Below, piece after piece: positions 1 through 9,240 of a stretch of 64,000 nt of DNA. Below the pieces are notes generated by a model. That model saw only the letters and a program-made list of their open reading frames with translations, did not search any database and was not told the origin of the DNA. Source of the DNA: Polyporus tsugae (lineage: Eukaryota; Basidiomycota; Agaricomycetes; Polyporales; Polyporaceae). Position numbers and translations under genes: made by a program. The stretch is taken from contig JAHRBS010000009.1 of assembly GCA_024305745.1 (NCBI GenBank), forward strand, positions 1,674,001-1,738,000, in the 5' to 3' direction. How positions within the stretch are numbered: the stretch's first letter is position 1; each line of letters starts with the position of its first letter.

Positions 1-82
1 CGGGCGAGATAAGCATGGCGGAGAGCAGGCAGTGGCACTGAACGAGGGAACGTCTCCTGCCTCACGACTGGATAAGAGCCGA

Positions 83-556
83 TTACGAGAACTGCCATCT
101 ACAAGTACAGGCGTGAGTCCACTGGAGGGCAGGACATAAAAGATAACACCGACTTATAATTACACACAGTACACCTGCGCATGTAGAGGGACAGCAGTTG
201 GTCAGAGAGCGGCAAAAATGCAGAGAACGAGATATCACTGACGTTACAAAGGTCTGGAGGCGGGGAAGAAACGTCAACTCGTAGCAATCAAGACAAGATG
301 GTACGTACCGTCATCGGTTCATCAGCGCTCCGTGTCTGTTGTTGGCGATAACGGCACTTCCGCTAAGAGAGGGATCAGCATATAGTCCGCCGGAGAAAGG
401 GAGAGAGGGGCAGGCGGAAGGAGACAGGCACACCTGTTTGCAACGACCGCATTGGAAGGCGTCGGTTTCGGTCTGCTGCTCACCCGGACCGAACGTCTCG
501 GAGAGGTCCTCCGCCGCAATCTTCGCATTCGTGGCTTTCTGCTCCTCTGAGGCCAT
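83..556 (-). pseudogene. 3'-end remnant of transcription elongation factor TFIIS
   Basis: This is the left-arm counterpart of the intact TFIIS gene at 34,126-35,598. Only the linker and C-terminal zinc-ribbon exons survive: the MASEEQKA segment, the first CxxC (CGRCKQ), and further small exons down to a TAA at 83-85. The final exon reads WQFS where the intact copy reads WKFS. The promoter, the LW/TFIIS-N domain and the central domain are absent and replaced by unrelated sequence at about 557-931. It cannot encode a functional factor. I infer that one good copy elsewhere relaxed selection here. Confidence 0.85.
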
Positions 557-931
557 TTCCTGTCGACATGGACTTTATTAGTAAAGGAGCATGCTCATGG
601 CGCATTGCTTGAAGAGAAGTATGTAGAGATACCACAGCTAGAAGGGAGTCCCTGAACGTGCGTAACTTGACCTTGAAGCTGTTTGCCTCACGGAATGGTC
701 AAGTCTCTGAAGAGACCGACACGGAAAACAATGCATGCGACAATGGGGACAGGGATTAATATTGAGAGATATTTGACGTACTGCGCTGGGACGGTGTTGT
801 GTGTATGAGCAATGTGCGAGTGGGGTGCCGTGGAGACTGGAAGAACTGTGTGAGGGACGAACAGAGAACCAATTCAAACCGCGATTATACGACTCGGATA
901 AGTTGAACGTGACGTAGTCGAAGTACAGTAC
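557..931. other. Unrelated filler at the TFIIS deletion breakpoint
   Basis: In the right arm the matching space (about 33,980-35,090) holds the TFIIS promoter and first exons, about 1.1 kb. Here it is replaced by about 370 bases with no visible similarity to the other arm. Homology resumes at about 932, where the pyrimidine/purine-rich PRP46-TFIIS intergenic sequence can be aligned again. No gene is seen in it. Confidence 0.6.
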
Positions 932-1041
932 TGCTGACAAAGACGAAACAAATAGGAACAAATAACCCGCTCGTTGTTTGGGGCGTTGAGCTGCTTCTGG
1001 TGTTTGTTCTCTGCTTCTGGTGACCTGGCCCGGTCCCCATC

Positions 1042-2306
1042 ATGACCTCCCTTGAACCCCTCTGCTTCAAGTTTGCGGTAAGCGGACACGAGAAATCTTC
1101 GCCTGGGGTTTGGATGGCACATACAAGGATGAGGAAAAGAGGTGCGCGTACATATGCTATCTGTAGCATCTAAATGCGCGCTTATAGTACACCAGGATCC
1201 ACCTCCGAGTCTCCGTGCAAATGACCGATGAGTACAAGTAAGTCAGGCAACTCCCTCGCTCGCCCAACAGGCCCAGTCGGCCCCGCTCCACCTAAGGAAC
1301 AAGAAATATAAAGATCAATCAATGCGGGACCGAAGTACACTTCGTTTTTGCTCTCACTGGTATGGCAGTGCCTGACGGACGTCCTCCAGCAAGCGCAGGC
1401 ACCGGCCGCATGATCGCCCAAATAGACAAACCCCCCGCGAGAGGACAAGGTGCGTTCGTCCTGTACAATCTGCCCATCCTCTTGTATTCAGATTTGCGCG
1501 CAGATAGTCAAGTATTGGGATTCAAAGGCGAACAAGGTCATCCGACACTACCACAGACACCTGTCCGAAGTGTATGCGCTCAGTTTGCACCCAACGCTCG
1601 ACGTCCTCGTCACCTCCGGTCGTGATGCGTCGGCACGCGTGTGGGACATGCGAACAAAGGCGCAAATCCACGTCCTGTCCGGCCATACGGCTACTGTCGC
1701 GGATGTGAAGTGCCAGGAGTCAGACCCTCAGATCATCACTGGTAGTATGGACTCGACCGTACGGTACGCATACGGTCACCTCTTTTGCTTTGCTTGGGTC
1801 TAAATCAGCATACGTACAGGTTATGGGACCTCGCTGCGGGGAAGACGATGGTGACGCTGACCCACCACAAGAAGTCTGTGCGCGCGCTCGCCATCCACCC
1901 GACGGAGTACACCTTCGCGTCCGCCTCAGCGGGCGGGAACAACATCAAGAAGTGGAAGTGTCCGGAGGGCATGTTCGTCTTCAATTTCAGCGGGCAGAAC
2001 GCGATCATCAACACGCTCTCTGTGAACTCGGAGGGCGTCTTCTTCTCGGCAGGCGATAACGGGTCGCTGGCGTTCTGGGACTGGAACACAGGCACAGCAT
2101 TCCAGAACATGGACGATATACCGCAACCGGGTTCGCTGGAGGCGGAGGCGGGTGTATTCTGTTCGACGTTCGACGTCACAGGGACACGGTTGATCACGGG
2201 TGGGGCGGACAAGACCATCAAGGTGCGTGGTGATATTATCTGTGGTATTTGAATGGTACTCACGTCATCATCCCTCCAGGTGTATGCGGAGCAGGCAGGG
2301 CAGTAG
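1042..2306 (+). pseudogene. Broken copy of PRP46/PLRG1 WD40 splicing factor
   Basis: The left-arm partner of the intact gene at 32,220-33,805. Exon 1 has lost about 10 bases after ATGACC and is frameshifted. The second exon has an in-frame stop where the intact copy reads TACAAGGAGGTC (here TACAAGTAAGTC). About 320 bp, encoding the first WD40 repeats, is missing between the CAAATAGACAA segment at about 1,428 and the GAGAGGACAAGG segment at about 1,440. The 3' half, from the repeat with [13 protein letters not shown] through [12 protein letters not shown], still has good splice sites and few changes, which dates the decay as fairly recent. It could produce a truncated WD40 fragment, but no functional Prp46. 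Confidence 0.85.
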
Positions 2307-2915
2307 TGCTCAATCGTATGTATTGTATACGCTTACATTCGCTATATTACTTGCCGCTATCTGGATTGTTGTCTGTTCGAGCTCTGGATGTGCTTGTGTT
2401 TTCGCTGTGACGGCGAGTATGCCGTCCAATTTGCTGTGTGGCTAGCCATCAGAGGAGTTCGTGCCATATCGCGACTCATACGTGCTCATTGCTCGCAAGA
2501 TGCGTTGGATCTGCTGACCTATGTGTGAGTCTCTTTCCGTTCATATGTCTCGTCCACACTCTGAAAGGTTCTATAGTCATTGACAGGTACCAAGTTGGTC
2601 GGTGTTCGTGGCCGAATCCATGGAAGGTCCGGCCCTCGGTCATTCTGAGGCAACCAACCCGCGTTGCATCACCCATCACTCAAACGACCTGTCAATGCGC
2701 GCGGTTACGTTCCCCGCTTGGACCTGTTCCCCGCGAAATCCGACCAGATTCTCATTGACCTCACGGCCTTTCGCCCCATTCACGTCGAACGAGGGTGACT
2801 CCCATCCCTTCCACCGATCCTTGGGACCTTGCGTCGATGTCGCTGCTTCTACTCGTCATGTTTTCCGTCCTCCCTAGGACCGATTTACCCTCCAGTTCTC
2901 TACAAACTCTAACGT
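2307..2915. other. Intergenic, convergent 3' ends, no gene seen
   Basis: About 610 bases between the PRP46 remnant and the first UstYa-like gene, matched by 31,612-32,219 in the other arm. Both flanking genes end into it. Reading frames here are short and shift between arms, so I see only terminators and untranslated sequence. Confidence 0.5.
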
Positions 2916-3547
2916 TCAAACCGACTCCCCCGCGCGCCTCAACTGGGGAGCATACTCCCGCTGATTCTCCCAGACCCTTTCATACACCACTCGCCAGTCC
3001 TTGCATCTCCGGATCGGGTGCTGCGATAGCGACATCACCTTATGCGCGTACTGGAACGGGTCCAGCTTCAGGCCCTCGTCGCGGCACATCAGCACCTGCC
3101 GCAGGTAGTTCAGGCAGTGCCGCGTGGGCTGCTCCTCGCGCTCCGCTCTCGGGCGCGCGAGTTGGGCGCGGATGATGTCGAGGCACCGGAGCTGGTGCAT
3201 CATCCCCACGGTGTAGGTCGTGTTGTCAGGGCCGAGGTGGACGACGCCGCCGTTGGGGAAGAGGGGGGCCCATTGTTGGGCGGAATCGAGGGGGTAGTGC
3301 TTCCAGCTGTCGACGACGAGGAACACCTCGTTCCTTTCGACGTCGAAGAAGGCTGTGGGTGGGTCAGTTTCTCTGACATCGTACACCGTCAGAGATGAAG
3401 GAGCTCACGGTTCTTTTGTTCGGTTAGGGCTGTGTGGTCACGTCCACTCACGGCTGCAGTCGCCAGTTTAAGAGTGACCTTTAAGACGAGCAGCATGAGG
3501 ATAGCAGCCGTCGCTGCTGCTGCTATAGTGCGGGTGGATATGTTCAT
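2916..3547 (-). CDS. UstYa-like DUF3328 membrane protein, copy 1 (half-degenerate motifs)
   Basis: Two exons (3409-3547 and 2916-3352; 56 bp intron with a CTGAC branch site) give about 191 residues. The N-terminus has one hydrophobic anchor (about residues 9-31), then a DUF3328 domain: an FFDVERNEV strand, a first motif HQLRC and a second motif RHCLNYLRQVLMC. UstYa-family proteins use two HxxHC motifs to bind metal and oxidise peptide or secondary-metabolite substrates. Here motif 1 has Arg for the second His and motif 2 reads PTRHC, lacking the first His. Both changes are shared with the other arm, so they are old. It is divergently paired with the seven-TM gene at 4,530. I infer a partner subunit rather than an active enzyme. 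Confidence 0.8.
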
Positions 3548-4529
3548 TGGAAGAGGAGGATGCAGTGGTGCCTAGTGCCTGCTATTTACGTTAGGCTCGT
3601 ATCGCCGAGTTGTTATAGACCGCTCGTGTGTCCCTAACAGGTGATAGCGGCAAGTCAGGCAAGCCATTCAATTCAGAGCAACGTTTGTCGCGATCCCGCC
3701 TCCCCCATTTCTGGGCATCATTGGCATTTGCAGCGTTAACGTTACGTCGGGCCTGGAGCACCGGTCATATCAGCCGGACGATGCTGCCAGCAGTGGTCTA
3801 ATAGCCACAGTGGCATCGGTAGACTCCCCGGTTTGCACTCGGTGTGTTCTTTCCCGGCATTTTCGGAGCATAAAGAATGACATTCACGTTATCCCCGTGC
3901 CAGATATTTTGCCTACATAGTGTCACTGCGACGATCGGCACAACAGCTTCCCCAGCCACATAGTGCCACCCGGAGCGCCGACGCGTGTCCGGATATCCAA
4001 ATGAAAGTCTGCAGCCAATTGAAGCTGATCAATATAATTATCCCACGAGTGGATGTCCATAATTTGCTACGTCGTACTTATGGTTACCTTCCATAGGCTG
4101 CCTGGCCCTCGACGTCTATGGTCCGAAACCACGCTCTGGGTACTTCTCTGCCAGGAATAGGCTCAAGCGTGGGATATCCAGCGGCACCTGGGTCAGGCGG
4201 CCCCGGCAATGTGTAGGGTGCAGAACAGTCGTAGCACTTTTCGGATATGCAACTTGAAGGCAGTTCTTCAGCGCCGCCAGCTTGCAGAATAACTGAGCCC
4301 CTTGCGGCGTCGAGCCTTCCAGCACCCAAGATGTCTTCCACAGACGACTGTGCTCGTATCCAGATATCATTGGTGGTGAGTATGCCCTGATACCGGATGC
4401 CCTGCAGTGCCGTCCTGACTCTCCTCCTGACTGCCCTCGGTCAATAGTGATCCTAGATATAAGAACTCATCATCGTGTTTGGAAAACCCGCTCGGACCAT
4501 CGTGTGGACGTTTCAACCGCAGAGCTGTG
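3548..4529. promoter_or_regulatory. Shared divergent promoter region of UstYa-1 and seven-TM-1
   Basis: Nearly 1 kb between two divergently transcribed genes, matched by 29,975-30,979 in the right arm. It has several GGATATCC/GATATCC-like palindromic words but no consistent reading frame conserved between the arms. No specific operator can be named. Confidence 0.4.
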
Positions 4530-5873
4530 ATGTCGGACTCCTGGAACGCTATCTTCCAGAATTGCTGGTATGTCGGCAACAATTTCAACTGCATACTGTA
4601 TGGTACGTGTTCCGCTTTTCGTAACATTTTCGCTGTCATTTTGACGAATGATTAACTACCACAATACGTTGCGCAGGAGTCGAGCTGGTCCTGTATATCA
4701 CCACCGTGAACCTCGTGCTACACGGCCGGAGGCGGAGGTGGCGCTCTCAGGCTGGCGACGGGGCGATCCCCTGGCTGATCCTGTTCCTCAGCACCGGTCT
4801 CCTGTGCATGATCACCGTCTACCTCTTCGCGCAGAACTTCTTCGGACAGGAGATGTGGATCATTCACGCGGGGTACGCCGGGGGCTCGGGCCAGTACTAC
4901 GCGGACCACGCGGCGGTGTGGTACCAGACGATGGGGAGTGCGGCCTCGGTGGTGATGAACTGGTTGAGCGATGCGTACCTGGTATGTATGAGTTTAAGCT
5001 CGGAGCTTACCCGGGTTTTAATGTCGTGGAGAACTGACGGGGGGTGGGTGATGATGACAGATACATCGCGTGTACGTCGTTTGGGGCGGGAGGACCTCCG
5101 TGATCATCGTCCCGTCAATATTATACCTCGGCACAGTCGGTATGTCATACAGCACACGGCGCATGTGCACGCCGCCCCCTTGATTGGAGGAACTTATGCA
5201 TACTTCTCCTCCAGTGCTCGGTATCCTGACGTGCTACTACTCGGGCCGACCAGGCGGGGACTTCTTCGTCGGGGTCGCCCCTCGGATCGCCCTGGCATAT
5301 TCCGCGGTCGGCATCGCCATGAACTTCATATGTACATCGCTGATTTGCGGCATCATCCTCTACGCCACGCGGGGGTTTTCCGTGCTCCTCTCCGGCGATG
5401 TCACCGACGACGACGACAGTAGCAGGAGCGGAAACAGTAGCGTCTTCAGAAGAGCGGTGCTGATGATCGTGGAGTCGATGCTGCCGTACACGCTGTTCGG
5501 CGTGGCATACGTGACGACGTTGGGACTAAACAGTCCAACCTCCATCCTGTTCCTCTCGTTGTACGTTATGTTCACGGTGGGTCTCGTGATATCTTTTTCT
5601 TTCGTGTTGTGGCACTCATACGTGGCTCAGTGCCTCTCTCCGCAGTTGATTATCCTGTGCGTGCTCATGGATCGTGCATGGAAGAACGAGCGTACACTTA
5701 CCCCCGGACAAAACTCCTCATTGAAGTTCGCCCCCGGTGGCCCGAAATCGCAATTGGGCACCGTTAGTTATAAGGAGACTTTGGCACTCCCAGATCTGCC
5801 GATTCCTGGGAACGCTTCTCGGTCTGAGTTGTCGGACACTCATACAAGCACTCGGCTTGAGGACTACGCGTAG
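4530..5873 (+). CDS. Seven-transmembrane protein of an Agaricomycete family, copy 1
   Basis: Five exons, starting at the ATG of MSDSWNAIFQNCWYVG and ending at TAG 5871-5873, with introns after ILY-G, AYL, GTV and YVMFT, all short GT-AG. The product, about 300 residues, has seven hydrophobic segments; landmarks are AQNFFGQEMW, GGSGQYYADHAAVWYQT, CYYSGRPGGDFFVG, ESMLPYTLFGVAYVTTLG and SILFLSLYVMF, then a polar tail. It resembles the fungal seven-TM proteins of unknown function that are expanded in mushrooms. Receptor, transporter and structural roles are all possible and the sequence does not decide. The same family occurs again at 11,641-12,894. Position next to UstYa-like genes hints at a common pathway (inference). 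Confidence 0.75.
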
Positions 5874-6144
5874 TGGAGTGACATCTTCTGAAGACTGGTG
5901 TATAATTAGCGGTCGTCCGATATCGCATTCCTAGATACCCCTCCGACGTGTAGCCTTGTGCTTTCGAGATCCCCACCTCCATTTATGATCCGGCTTCCCC
6001 TCGTCTCCATTTTTCTCAGTACTGTAAATCGAAAGTTGTGTACAATAGTCCTCCAACTCCGTGCCTCACGATTCTAAATCTCCGATCGGAATTCGATGCC
6101 TTGCAATACCCGGCCTGATAGCAACTCGAGAGGCCGTTAGCGGT

Positions 6145-7243
6145 TCAAACGGTCTGATACTGTATGACGTTGATGCCTGGAAAACAGAGTCCCTGATAAG
6201 CACGCCGTTGCGCGCTCGCAAAGCATATCCCTGAGCCGGCACTCACCGAACGTCGTGTTCTGACTTGACCACGCGTCCACGAAACACTCGCGGGACCCTT
6301 CCGCGCACGCGACCTCGAACGTGTGCAACGACGCCCGCGGGCACTTGAACCGGTACACCGCGGTGTCACCTCCTCCTGAACCTGGCACCGCTAGCGCATG
6401 GACGTCCACGGTGACGATCTTCTCCGCTCCCTTCGGGCGCGTGCGGTACGTGAGCGCCCCCGGGTCGATCGGGTTGTTGGTCGTGAGGCGGAAAATGTCG
6501 AGATGCGAGTGCGGGTGCATGGTGAACGACGCCCCCGCTTCCAGTACCGTCCCGAGCTCCGGGATGGTGAGGACGAGATGGCAGTCCTCCATACCGAAAT
6601 CGATAGTGCGGAACTGTGCGATGGTGTGAACCTGCGTTGTGTTGTTACGGCGTGAGCGGCGTGGACGTGCGCTGGAACTAGAGCCGGGAAGAACACGAGA
6701 ACAGGCGTACCTCGGGGGTGACGTGAAGGCGCCGCTCGTTGGGCGACAGCGTGCCCCAGCCGTCGATCCAATGATCACGTTCACCGCGCGGGGCGGGCCT
6801 GTCTGGCTCGTTGACGAACACTTGGGCGGAGAGGCGAGGACGGTTGATGATCGGCTCGATGTTTGACGCAACTGCTTGTCCAGATTTGTAGAGCTCCTTC
6901 AAGCCGATGTACGGGTTCGCGAACTCGAGGTCGGCGGGGAGGCCTCTGTCTTCAAAGACGGTGTTGAACATGTAGCCGACGTAGGCCATGGCGACGAGGT
7001 CGATGAGCACGAGTCCAGCGACAATGAGAAGTACCCATCGTAAGAGCGGCGAATTTGAATGGTCGTTGCTGCGTTTACGAACATGACCTGTAGCCGTATT
7101 GCGTAGTCAGTTCAGACTACGGTTTACGGCACTCTCGCAGGAGACTTACCTCGTGTCAGAGGACTAGACTCGCTTGAATCATCGTGCTCTGGCAACTCAA
7201 GGAGTTCATGTTGCTCGGGTGAGTCACACGATGAGAAGCGCAT
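6145..7243 (-). CDS. Type II membrane protein with But2-C-like domain
   Basis: Four exons give about 290 residues, with the start at 7243. A Ser/Glu-rich cytosolic N-terminus (DDSSESSPL) is followed by one membrane anchor near residues 45-68, then a luminal or extracellular region with IDGWGTLSPNERRLHVT, QFRTIDFGMEDCHL, a DxFRLTTNNPxDPG strand and CP-C-C cysteines, ending in INVIQYQTV. This pattern matches a basidiomycete family commonly annotated with a But2 C-terminal domain; function unknown. The last exon is only 32 bases. It lies between the seven-TM gene and the peptide precursor, from which it is divergently transcribed. I infer participation in the same pathway from position only. Confidence 0.7.
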
Positions 7244-7673
7244 CTTCCTTGGTACTGCTGGGTAATAGGTTGAGCCTGAGGGTGGTGTCGGGATGAGAGT
7301 GCTTGCGTTCACGTCCCCCTTCTCCCTTTTTTTGTTCTGCGAGGAGAACATACGGACATACGACCATCACCGCTGATATGGCGATGTATCTTACCTGGAG
7401 ACCCTGTGCTTGAATAACCCTGCGCGTCTCCAGGTGCCTGAGCATGTGGATTTGTGAGTCCCTGTGTGTGCTGTGGAGGAATGGTGATGTGCTCACCAGC
7501 GCACCAAGCTCCGAGTGTCGGATGTCGGATCCCCTTTCGCCGATAACCTCACCGTTATGAAACACTGATCCAGGGCGGTGGTCAATGGGCGGCAATGACA
7601 AGGTGACTGGCGACGTAGAAAAGAAAATAGAAAAAAATGAGGGCATACCTAGGTCTGCACACTGGACGAAATG

Positions 7674-7680
7674 TATAAAA
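7674..7680 (+). promoter_or_regulatory. TATA box of the repeat-peptide gene
   Basis: TATAAAA lies 79 bases before the start codon, followed by GAGGGGGTCTCTTTGACTC. The TATA word and the downstream TCTCTTT word are both kept in the right arm (26,841-26,847), although the surrounding sequence has diverged. A strong TATA box suits a highly expressed, regulated secreted peptide. Confidence 0.6.
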
Positions 7681-7758
7681 GAGGGGGTCTCTTTGACTCA
7701 AATTCAGCATCGCAACCACCACTCAGTCTGTACTCACTCCACTCCTCCTTTACCCACC

Positions 7759-8047
7759 ATGCAGTTCTTCGTCTCTCCCGTCCGTGTCGTTTCTGCCATC
7801 TTCGCTCTCCTCTTCGCCGCATCCACGGTGTCTGCCTTGCCACAACCCACTGGAGTGGTGGCTGGGGATGGTAAGCAGTTCTGATAACACGAATAGTGCA
7901 TTTTCTAATGTGTCTTCCACATGAACAGCCGCCGCTACGTTGAATCACCAGGAGAACTCGATGCTGAAGCGCGACCGTCAGGAGAACACCATGTTGAAGC
8001 GTCAAGAGAACACTATGCTGAAGCGTCAGGAGAACACTATGCTGTGA
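7759..8047 (+). CDS. Secreted Kex2-repeat peptide precursor (RiPP-like), left copy
   Basis: Two exons (7759-7870, 7929-8047; 58 bp intron) encode 76 residues. A clear signal peptide ends about VSA-LPQP (residues 1-26). A short leader (to about residue 43) precedes four hexapeptides: QENSML, QENTML, QENTML, QENTML. They are separated by KR (the first by KRDR), the recognition site of the Golgi protease Kex2, and the last hexapeptide ends the protein. Signal peptide plus Kex2-separated near-identical cores is the layout of dikaritin RiPP precursors, which are modified by UstYa-family enzymes; two such genes flank this one. The core lacks aromatic residues, unlike ustiloxin-type cores, so the chemistry would differ. 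It could instead be an unmodified signalling peptide. It is not a mating pheromone of the usual basidiomycete type: no C-terminal CaaX box. Confidence 0.85.
7949..8044 (+). repeat. Four core repeats of the peptide precursor
   Basis: 24-base coding units at 7949, 7979, 8003 and 8027. Each codes QEN(S/T)ML followed by Lys-Arg, except the last, which is followed by TGA. An extra Asp-Arg pair separates units 1 and 2. Synonymous differences between units (CAG/CAA, ACC/ACT, CTG/TTG) show that the peptide, not just the DNA, is being kept. Confidence 0.9.
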
Positions 8048-9240
8048 ATACCAACCAATCTGCCTGCCAGCGGGAGAGGTCAGTGGCCAGCACGTCGACA
8101 GAGTTGAATGCCACTGACATACTGCCTCTTCATCTCAGTCAGGTCCCTGCCCAGCGCTCTTGGATTCCAGGCTATACGGAAGAGCTTGATCACTATTTAA
8201 TCGTTTGTATCCGTCAGAATGTAAATCGAAACGACTTGGAATGCAGTGTTGGCGCACCAACCTTTCTTACGCGTGAATCGATGGTTACCGGATGAGCCCA
8301 TGGAAAACACACGCTCTGACGGCCCATCCTGGCCTATGTTAAGCATGCGCGCCAGGTAAAAGATTGAACTTGAGGGGTCTATGTGACTGGGCCCGGCGAC
8401 ATTCTTGCTGGCAGATGCGGTCGGATCACTAAGTCTAAGTCGCTGCGAAGATACAGCGGACGAAAGCGAATGGTGACCAAAGCAACATGTCAGAAATTTT
8501 TTGTGTGGATACCGCGTTAGTCGAAGCGGTATCGCTATACGCACCTCGGGCCCGACGTGGCCATCGCCGTGAGGGGTACGGGACTCGATTCCAGTGAAGG
8601 ATTTGCAGTGCGAGTCGCCATTCTGGGTGGTCCCGGGTTCTCCCGAGGGTTTGACGCCCATGGCCAGTGTTGAACGTTTGAACTCGACTTTCAAGTTCAA
8701 TCAAGTTTGCATCACTCCATGCGTACGTCTGTCCTCTACCCTCCGCTCACTGCCGCCAGCGTTGACGGCTTTATAACATACGAAGTTCCACACGATACAT
8801 CGCTCGGAGTGTGTCCGAGACCATGCCGCAACCCCTATGTCCGACTCCGGACTCGGAACGAGTATCGCCCCGATATCCTGAGGATTTGTCTCATACTCTT
8901 ATCACACGAATTCCAGACATATCTCCACGCACGGTTGTATCCAAGGTGCGCTCGTGAAGAGCGTCTCTCCGACGCGACTCGGGATAGGGACAGTGCTCAT
9001 CAAATTGGTAGCCACTCCTGCCGGATCCGGACAGCGTGCACACAATCACCTACACACCTTGCGTCCAAAACAAGCAAAAAAAAGCCGCTGCATGGGACGT
9101 TTTCTGATAATTTATCATTGAGAGGCTCTCCTTAGGTTCAGGGTTGTATGTCGGTTGGAGATGCAGGAGGCGCGGTCTGCGTAGGTATAATGCCCACTTC
9201 ACAATTGTGCCCTCGCGACACTCATCGCCAAAGCTCCGAC
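8048..9240. other. Intergenic between peptide gene and UstYa-2
   Basis: About 1.2 kb, nearly identical to 25,276-26,468 in the other arm. Open frames on both strands are identical between arms, but only because the DNA is; none has a recognisable domain or splice pattern. It should hold the peptide gene terminator and the UstYa-2 promoter. Confidence 0.5.

Noticed and set aside
4084..4370. Two overlapping 85-codon minus-strand frames
   Set aside because: They lie in the divergent promoter, are not kept in the right arm and have no introns or domain.
7949..8044. CRISPR-like array of 24-base repeats
   Set aside because: The units are contiguous coding repeats with synonymous changes inside a secreted protein gene of a eukaryote; there are no spacers.
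7759..8047. Basidiomycete mating pheromone precursor
   Set aside because: There is no C-terminal CaaX box, a signal peptide is present, and cores repeat between Kex2 sites. Nearby STE24 is therefore likely coincidental.
8197..8700. 167-codon frame conserved between both arms
   Set aside because: Conservation reflects near-identical DNA over the whole stretch; changes are not biased to third positions and no domain is visible.
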